45,035 nt of DNA from Pleomorphomonas sp. (GTDB taxonomy: Bacteria > Pseudomonadota > Alphaproteobacteria > Rhizobiales > Pleomorphomonadaceae): the NCBI GenBank assembly GCA_030603685.1, contig JAUVXG010000015.1:1-45035 (forward strand), in the 5' to 3' direction. Under the pieces are notes generated by a model that ran no database searches, had not been told where the DNA came from, and saw only the letters and a program-made list of their open reading frames with translations. Position numbers and translations under genes: made by a program. Position 1 is the stretch's first letter, and each line of letters starts with the position of its first letter. Below, one piece after another: positions 40,857-45,035 of this stretch.

Positions 40857-41384
40857 TCAGCCTTCGCTGCCGGCCGGCGCGCCGGGCGCGCGGGCATCGA
40901 TCATGTTGCTCAGGAAGTCGCGCACGGTGGCGCGCGAGCCCGGCGGCAGCGTGGCCAGCGCCCTGACGATGCGGGCGTGCTGGCGGGCCGAGAGATCGTT
41001 TGCCAGTTGCTCGCCCTTCTCGGAGGCATAGAGCAGTCGCTCGCGTCGGTCGACCGGGCCGGGGCGTTGCTCGATGTAGCCGTCGTCGACGAGCTGCTTC
41101 AGCACGCGACCGAGGCTCTGCTTGGTGATCTGCAGGATATCCAAGAGGTCGGAGACGCGAAGGCCGGGGTTGCGCATCACGAAATAGACGACGCGGTGAT
41201 GGGCGCGGCCGTAGCCGATCGATTCCAGGATGTGGTCGGCCTCGCCGACGAAGTCGCGATAGGCAAAGAACAAAAGCTCGATCAGCTCAAGGTCGAGCTC
41301 TCCGCCGCCGCTGCCGCCGGGGTGTTCCGCTTCGGGCTTTTCGGACGGACGAATGGCGTCGGAGGGAAAATTTATGGCAGTCAT
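40857..41384 (-). CDS. petP: MarR-family regulator (PetP-like)
   Basis: A 175-residue MarR protein. A disordered acidic N-terminus of about 30 residues precedes helix 1 (LELIELLFFAYRDFVGEAD). The winged helix-turn-helix is at about 65-125: GRAHHRVVYFVMRNPGLRVSDLL, the recognition helix ITKQSLGRVLKQL and the wing DGYIEQRPGPVDRRERLLY. It heads an operon with the OmpR-type regulator and kinase and is divergent from ilvE. ATG 41384 has only a weak ribosome site; no better in-frame start exists at the domain edge. Confidence 0.88.
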   Translation of the reverse strand: MTAINFPSDAIRPSEKPEAEHPGGSGGGELDLELIELLFFAYRDFVGEADHILESIGYGRAHHRVVYFVMRNPGLRVSDLLDILQITKQSLGRVLKQLVDDGYIEQRPGPVDRRERLLYASEKGEQLANDLSARQHARIVRALATLPPGSRATVRDFLSNMIDARAPGAPAGSEG

Positions 41385-41385
41385 G

Positions 41386-41414
41386 TTGACATACTTCGAT
41401 TCATTTGTTACTAG
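41386..41414 (+). promoter_or_regulatory. ilvE: Candidate ilvE-side promoter in marR/ilvE gap
   Basis: TTGACA (41386-41391), a 17-bp spacer and TACTAG (41409-41414) resemble a sigma70 promoter facing ilvE. The -35 lies in the short palindrome ATGTTGACAT just before the MarR start codon, so MarR autoregulation could affect both directions. The stretch to ilvE also has a perfect AACGATCGTT palindrome and a GCCCG/CGGGC hairpin (41547-41562). Confidence 0.45.
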
Positions 41415-41594
41415 AATACCCGTCACGACGAAACGATCGTTCGCACGACGCGGTCGCAAGGGACATCCGGCACACAAGGGATCCACTGATCCGCGAGCAT
41501 AGCCGCTTGTCGACGCCGAGGCAAAACGTGTCCCGTGCAAGAGGTCGCCCGCCATGTCGGGCAAAAGACAAAAGAAAAGGTCTGGGAGTTCAAG

Positions 41595-42485
41595 ATGGCC
41601 AGTGTCCCCTTTGACAGCCGCGACGGTGTGATCTGGTACGACGGCAAGTTCGTCGACTGGAAGGACGCCAAGGTGCACATTCTGACCCACGCGCTTCACT
41701 ATGGCAGCGCCGTCTTCGAGGGCGAGCGCGCCTATGGCGGCGAGGTCTACAAGCTCCGGGAGCACAGCCAGCGCCTGATCGAGTCGGCCGAGATCCTGGG
41801 CTTCAAGCTGCCCTACTCCCTTGAGGAGATCGAGGCGGCGACCAACGAGGCGCTGGCCCGTTCGGGGCTTTCCGACGCCTACGTCCGGCCGATCGCCTGG
41901 CGCGGTTCGGAAGCCATGGGCGTCGCCGCCCCCAACAATACCATCCACATGGCCATCGCCGTCTGGGAGTGGCCGAGCTACTTCAGCCCGGCCGAGAAGC
42001 TGAAGGGCATCCGCTTGACCTGGGCGCCCTACCGCCGTCCGGACCCGATGACCATCCCGTGCAAGTCGAAGGCCGCCGGTCTCTACATGATCTGCACCAT
42101 CTCCAAGCATGCGGCGGAGGCCGAGGGCTACACCGATGCGCTGATGCTCGACTATCGGGGCTATGTGGCGGAATCGACCGGCGCCAACATCGTTTTCGTC
42201 CGCGACGGCGAGCTCTACACGCCGGATCCGGACTGCTTCCTCGACAGCATCACCCGCCAGTCGGTGGAAGCAATCGCCGCCCGCCACGGCATCAGGGTCA
42301 ATCGCAAGCACATCCTGCCCGAAGAGCTCTCGACCTTCACCGAGGCCTTCCTGGTCGGTACGGCCGCCGAGGTGACCCCGATCTCCGAGATCGGCGAGTA
42401 TCGCTTCAAGCCGGGCAAGATCAGCGAGCTGTTGATGCACGCCTATCTCGACGAAGTGCAGCCCAAGAAGGTTGCCGCCGCGTAA
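41595..42485 (+). CDS. ilvE: Branched-chain amino acid aminotransferase
   Basis: A 296-residue fold-type IV PLP aminotransferase that interconverts Leu, Ile and Val with their keto acids. ALHYGSAVFEGERAYGG near residue 33 is the family start block, YVRPIAWRGSEAMGV near 95, the pyridoxal Lys lies in PCKSKAAGLYM near 155, and YVAESTGANIVFVRDG near 190 is the phosphate-binding region. ATG 41595 has GGGAG eight bases upstream; the extra 20 residues open upstream are not conserved-looking. Two palindromic elements and a terminator follow. Confidence 0.94.
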   Translation: MASVPFDSRDGVIWYDGKFVDWKDAKVHILTHALHYGSAVFEGERAYGGEVYKLREHSQRLIESAEILGFKLPYSLEEIEAATNEALARSGLSDAYVRPIAWRGSEAMGVAAPNNTIHMAIAVWEWPSYFSPAEKLKGIRLTWAPYRRPDPMTIPCKSKAAGLYMICTISKHAAEAEGYTDALMLDYRGYVAESTGANIVFVRDGELYTPDPDCFLDSITRQSVEAIAARHGIRVNRKHILPEELSTFTEAFLVGTAAEVTPISEIGEYRFKPGKISELLMHAYLDEVQPKKVAAA

Positions 42486-42494
42486 TCGATCCGC

Positions 42495-42536
42495 TAGAGT
42501 TTTTCCGGTGAACTTGGGTTCGCCGGAAAAACTCTA
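42495..42536. repeat. Long near-perfect hairpin element after ilvE
   Basis: TAGAGTTTTTCCGG (42495-42508) and CCGGAAAAACTCTA (42523-42536) are perfect inverted copies. Inside, TGAAC pairs with GTTCG (one U-G) around TTGG, making a 19-bp stem with a tetraloop in either strand. It forms the first half of a composite repeat. Confidence 0.8.
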
Positions 42537-42551
42537 TCTCTTTGTTAAGAC

Positions 42552-42595
42552 GCAGTTCCGGACGCAAAACCGGTACCCACTTTTGCTGGAACTGC
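42552..42595. repeat. REP/RIME-like palindrome after ilvE
   Basis: GCAGTTCC (42552-42559) pairs with GGAACTGC (42588-42595), and GCAAAA (42564-42569) with TTTTGC (42581-42586). The core AAAACCGGTACCCACTTTTG resembles widespread intergenic palindromes of Rhizobiales. Confidence 0.75.
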
Positions 42596-42609
42596 TCTAG
42601 AACGACAAG

Positions 42610-42642
42610 AACCCCGCTGCGCCTGTGCGCGGCGGGGTTTTT
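42610..42642 (+). terminator. ilvE: Intrinsic terminator of ilvE
   Basis: AACCCCGC (42610-42617) pairs with GCGGGGTT (42632-42639); GCGC-CTGT-GCGC extends the stem inside. A T tract follows on the plus strand. Confidence 0.9.
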
Positions 42643-42652
42643 CATGCGTCGA

Positions 42653-42931
42653 TCAGCGATACCAGGTGGGTCCGGTCACCAGCCGCTGGATGGTGAAGAC
42701 GGCAAGCCCCAGGGCTGCGGTGGCCGCCAGCCAGAAGGGCAGGCCCATGCCCTGGAAGTAGAACAGGAACGGCAGCACGACGGCCAGCGGGATCAGAAGA
42801 CCGAAAGCAAACAGGAAGAAGAGGCCCCGGGATCTGCGGTTGAAGTACAGGTAACCCTTCTCGGCGCCGCAGGCGGGGCAGACAACGTCGTTCTTCGAAA
42901 CGGGGCTCAGGCAGTACGGGCAATGCGCCAT
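42653..42931 (-). CDS. Small zinc-ribbon membrane protein
   Basis: A 92-residue protein. The N-terminus has two Cys pairs (CPYC near residue 4 and CPAC near 18) forming a zinc ribbon. Two hydrophobic segments follow (about 37-57, LFFLFAFGLLIPLAVVLPFLF, in part, and 64-82, PFWLAATAALGLAVFTI), so the ribbon is cytoplasmic next to an integral membrane hairpin. No function is known to me. It is transcribed towards the ilvE terminator. Confidence 0.75.
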   Translation of the reverse strand: MAHCPYCLSPVSKNDVVCPACGAEKGYLYFNRRSRGLFFLFAFGLLIPLAVVLPFLFYFQGMGLPFWLAATAALGLAVFTIQRLVTGPTWYR

Positions 42932-42979
42932 TTCACGATCTACCTTCGTCTAGAGATAAAATAACAGAAACGGGTCGAT

Positions 42980-43360
42980 TTATCTGTATCCTCGGTCGTG
43001 GATCCGGTCCAAGTCATGCCTGAACCGGTCGAGTTCGCCGCGCCGGGAGGCCATCTCCGCACTGGCCCAAGGGGCCTGGAGCACCGCCGAGAGGTGGTCT
43101 TCCAGCTCGATCAGTTTGCCGATCAGCTCGCGACGGGCGATCCGTCCATCTTCCGAGGCGGCCGGAATCCGGACGACGTGGTCCACGCTGGCCTGAAACT
43201 GTCTCTCGAGAAGGCTCGCTTCCTGCTCGCCGAGACATATCGAGCCGGCGAGCCGAACCCGGTGGGCAAGAGAGAGACATACGGCCTTGATGTCTCGGTC
43301 TACCTGGGCGAGCTGCCTGGACAGTATGGTTCCACGCCTCTCCTTTATTTTCGGATGCAT
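42980..43360 (-). CDS. Unrecognised 126-residue helical protein
   Basis: I do not recognise this gene. The product is soluble, highly charged and predicted mostly helical, with two Cys in the middle (AVCLSLA, GSICLGE) and alternating Arg/Glu/Asp near the end (RRGELDRFRHDLDRIHDRGYR, in part). ATG 43360 follows TGAGGACGTC, a fair ribosome site, after an AT-rich stretch that may be the promoter. Its codons use A/T at third positions more than neighbours, so it may be acquired. A competing plus-strand frame (42998-43384) looks like a shadow. Confidence 0.5.
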   Translation of the reverse strand: MHPKIKERRGTILSRQLAQVDRDIKAVCLSLAHRVRLAGSICLGEQEASLLERQFQASVDHVVRIPAASEDGRIARRELIGKLIELEDHLSAVLQAPWASAEMASRRGELDRFRHDLDRIHDRGYR

Positions 43361-43384
43361 GACGTCCTCAATATAGTTTTATGA

Positions 43385-44001
43385 AACAAAGACGATGAAA
43401 GGGATTCGGTATTTGGAACTAGTCGTCTTGGGTAATGCTTCTCAGTATCAGCCCGTGATTACCTGATAGAGCGTGCACTTCGTCAGGTCATTCGGAAGAT
43501 GCCCGGCCGCCATGCGCCTGCGACTTGCGGTCACACCGCTTCGCACAAAGCCTGTTCACACATATTGCCGGGCCTGTTCCGGCAGTCTGGGACGCGATCG
43601 GGTGCATTGCGCCTGGGTGGCGCTACTTCTTCTGCGACGTGAAAACGCGATGCCGGAAGACTGGCTTGAAGGTCATGGCGAATATCCATCTCGTGGCCTC
43701 GGGTCGGTAAAACGACCCGAAAAAAGTTTCAAAACAAATACAACGGCAAAACGCCTGAATCCCTTGGCGCTTTCACGGCGCACAGGGCATATGCGATCCG
43801 TATATATGACAGGATAGGGCGTTGCAAGGGACAAGATCACCTTCCAGGTTTCTGCCGAGCCGATTGTAACACATCAAGCAACGGATGCCATTTGCCTTCA
43901 TGCCGCCGAACATGCCAGTAATTTGAGCAGAAGGTCATTCTATACTGAGCCCGAAGCCCCGGCTCTGTTGTGGGCGGGCCGAACGCCGGGGAGACCCAAG
44001 C
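43385..44001. other. Lower-GC intergenic region without a convincing gene
   Basis: About 620 bp. Open frames here (for example 43473-43817 on the plus strand) have no family resemblance and no good ribosome site. An inverted repeat GGTAAT (43431-43436) / ATTACC (43458-43463) lies near the unknown gene's promoter side. The last 20 bases carry the methyltransferase ribosome site GGGGAG. Confidence 0.45.
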
Positions 44002-44742
44002 ATGATCCCTTCCGATCCCTGGGACAGCGAGACGGCCAGGTCCTACGACACGCCGGGCACCGGCATGTTCGCGCCCGAACTCCTCGGGCAAACCGTCGAC
44101 CTACTGGCCGCGCTGGCCGGTGGCGGCCGGGCGCTGGAGTTCGCCATCGGAACGGGGCGGATTGCCGTTCCGCTCCACGAGAGAGGCGTTCCCGTCACCG
44201 GCATCGAGCTGTCGACGGCGATGATCGACGAACTGCGCACCAAGGTGGGCGAAACCGAAATCCCGGTGATCGTCGGCGACATGGCCAGGGCCTCGGCGCC
44301 GGGATCCTTCAGCCTCGTCTACCTCATCTACAACACCATCACCAACCTGCTGACCCAGCGGGAACAGGTCGCCTGTTTCCGCAACGCGGCACGGCATCTC
44401 GAGGCCGGCGGGTGTTTCGTGGTGGAACTCGGCGTTCCCGACCTGCGCAAGCTGCCGCCCGGCCAGACCGCCGTCGTCTTCGCCGATGAGCCCGGCTACA
44501 TCGGCCTCGACACCTACGACGTGCTCAACCAGCGCGTCGTGTCGCACCATTTCCGCTTCGGCGACGGGCGGCAGGCGAAGCTGATGCGGTCCGCCCACCG
44601 CTACATCTGGCCGACGGAGCTGGATCTCATGGCCGAACTGACCGGCTTCGAGCTCGAGGAAAGATCGGCGGACTGGGCAGGAACGCCGCTCACCGCCGAG
44701 TCCGGCTCGCAAGTCTCCGTCTACCGGCTTCCCGCCCGTTGA
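44002..44742 (+). CDS. Class I SAM-dependent methyltransferase
   Basis: A 246-residue methyltransferase. Motif I is ALEFAIGTGRIAVPLHERG near residue 43, then VTGIELSTAMIDELR near 64 and IPVIVGDMARA near 85, with SLVYLIYNTITNLLTQ as the motif IV-like region. FAIGTGR in place of VLDLGCGTG places it with the small-molecule methyltransferase type. Substrate unknown. ATG 44002 has GGGGAG nine bases upstream. Confidence 0.85.
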   Translation: MIPSDPWDSETARSYDTPGTGMFAPELLGQTVDLLAALAGGGRALEFAIGTGRIAVPLHERGVPVTGIELSTAMIDELRTKVGETEIPVIVGDMARASAPGSFSLVYLIYNTITNLLTQREQVACFRNAARHLEAGGCFVVELGVPDLRKLPPGQTAVVFADEPGYIGLDTYDVLNQRVVSHHFRFGDGRQAKLMRSAHRYIWPTELDLMAELTGFELEERSADWAGTPLTAESGSQVSVYRLPAR

Positions 44743-44754
44743 CGTCGAGGGCGG

Positions 44755-44994
44755 TCAGCCCTTGGCAGCCGCCTGGCGCTTGAGGACGTCGGCACAGGCG
44801 GCCGACAGTTCGCTCTTGTGATCGGCGAAGCACTGGCGCAGTTCGCCACTTCCTGGCGAGATATCGCTGCAGAGACGCTTGTAGTCGGAGTAGCAGGCCT
44901 TTCGCATTTCCGAGCGCGACGGAGCCTGGTCGGCTGCGGCCGCCGCCGAAGCGAACAGGCAGACAAGGGCAACGGAGAAGGCAGGTGACAGCAT
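44755..44994 (-). CDS. Small secreted Cys-rich-repeat protein
   Basis: A 79-residue exported protein with a signal peptide (about 1-20, AFSVALVCLFASAAAA). The mature part has four Cys spaced as KACYSDYKRLCSDI and LRQCFADHKSELSAACADVL, which matches the Cys-rich-repeat motif also seen in GLG1-type proteins and common as single repeats in Hyphomicrobiales. Its role is unknown. ATG 44994 has AAGGAG seven bases upstream and was preferred over the GTG at 45009. It converges on the methyltransferase gene with 12 bp between them. Confidence 0.8.
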   Translation of the reverse strand: MLSPAFSVALVCLFASAAAAADQAPSRSEMRKACYSDYKRLCSDISPGSGELRQCFADHKSELSAACADVLKRQAAAKG

Positions 44995-45035
44995 GTTTGT
45001 CTCCTTCACCGGCAGCGTCGGCCGGCGCCGACCAC

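Noticed and set aside
42998-43384. 128-codon open frame on the plus strand
   Set aside because: It overlaps the better-supported minus-strand frame 42980-43360, has no good ribosome site and no recognisable domain.
43473-43817. 114-codon open frame on the plus strand
   Set aside because: It has no ribosome site, mixed composition and no family; probably non-coding.
43837-44091. 84-codon open frame on the minus strand
   Set aside because: It runs over the start of the methyltransferase, whose motif I and ribosome site are clear.
1-45035. tRNA, rRNA, CRISPR, prophage or insertion-sequence genes
   Set aside because: No T-arm-like GTTCRAATC cloverleaf, repeat-spacer array, integrase or transposase motif was seen on either strand by eye; a tRNA or profile search would settle this.

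Overview
The window is about 45 kb of GC-rich (roughly two-thirds GC by eye) bacterial chromosome. Gene content points to an alphaproteobacterium, most likely Hyphomicrobiales: a long UvrB with N- and C-terminal extensions, an Omp25/Omp31-type small porin, a DUF1127 protein, a PetP/PetR-like MarR and OmpR pair beside a branched-chain aminotransferase, DUF1176, and a composite palindromic repeat with a core resembling Rhizobiales intergenic elements. Genus assignment is not possible from sequence alone. No rRNA, tRNA, CRISPR, phage or transposase gene was seen.

Layout. 0-6.2 kb: the 3' tail of an unknown gene, a vapBC toxin-antitoxin module whose toxin has an in-frame stop and which lies between two copies of that tail, pirin, an MFS carrier, a flavodoxin-fold quinone reductase, an EamA exporter, a prlF-yhaV toxin-antitoxin pair and an NTF2-like protein. 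6.2-12.5 kb: uvrB, an orphan GT11-like glycosyltransferase, two paralogous SH3b envelope proteins and rlmJ. 12.5-17.1 kb: a signalling set of HD-GYP protein, two-receiver regulator and chemoreceptor. 17.1-28.7 kb: two tail-to-tail VOC genes, a secreted Cys protein coupled to RNase T2, SulP with a tandem Usp, DUF1176, GST, a LysR gene divergent from a dinucleotide-binding oxidoreductase, a porin, proC, csaA and a methyltransferase.

28.7-36.9 kb is the most coherent system: one minus-strand operon, amiC-amiR-permease-permease-substrate-binding protein-acetamidase/formamidase-fused double ATPase. AmiC-like (ligand sensor) and AmiR-like (ANTAR RNA-binding antiterminator) proteins come first. The 5' leader has a good promoter, two look-alike hairpins and an intrinsic terminator with a 10-bp stem and U5 tract, placed just before amiC. 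The simplest reading is that an amide released from AmiC lets AmiR open the leader terminator, switching on a peptide-type ABC importer and a cytoplasmic amidase.

36.9-45 kb: a GcvA-type LysR regulator, a DUF1127 protein with a strong terminator, the MarR/OmpR/EnvZ-like regulatory operon divergent from ilvE, a composite REP element and terminator, a zinc-ribbon membrane protein, an unrecognised gene in a lower-GC stretch, a methyltransferase and a small secreted Cys-rich-repeat protein. Most long opposite-strand ORFs are GC-driven shadows and are not annotated.
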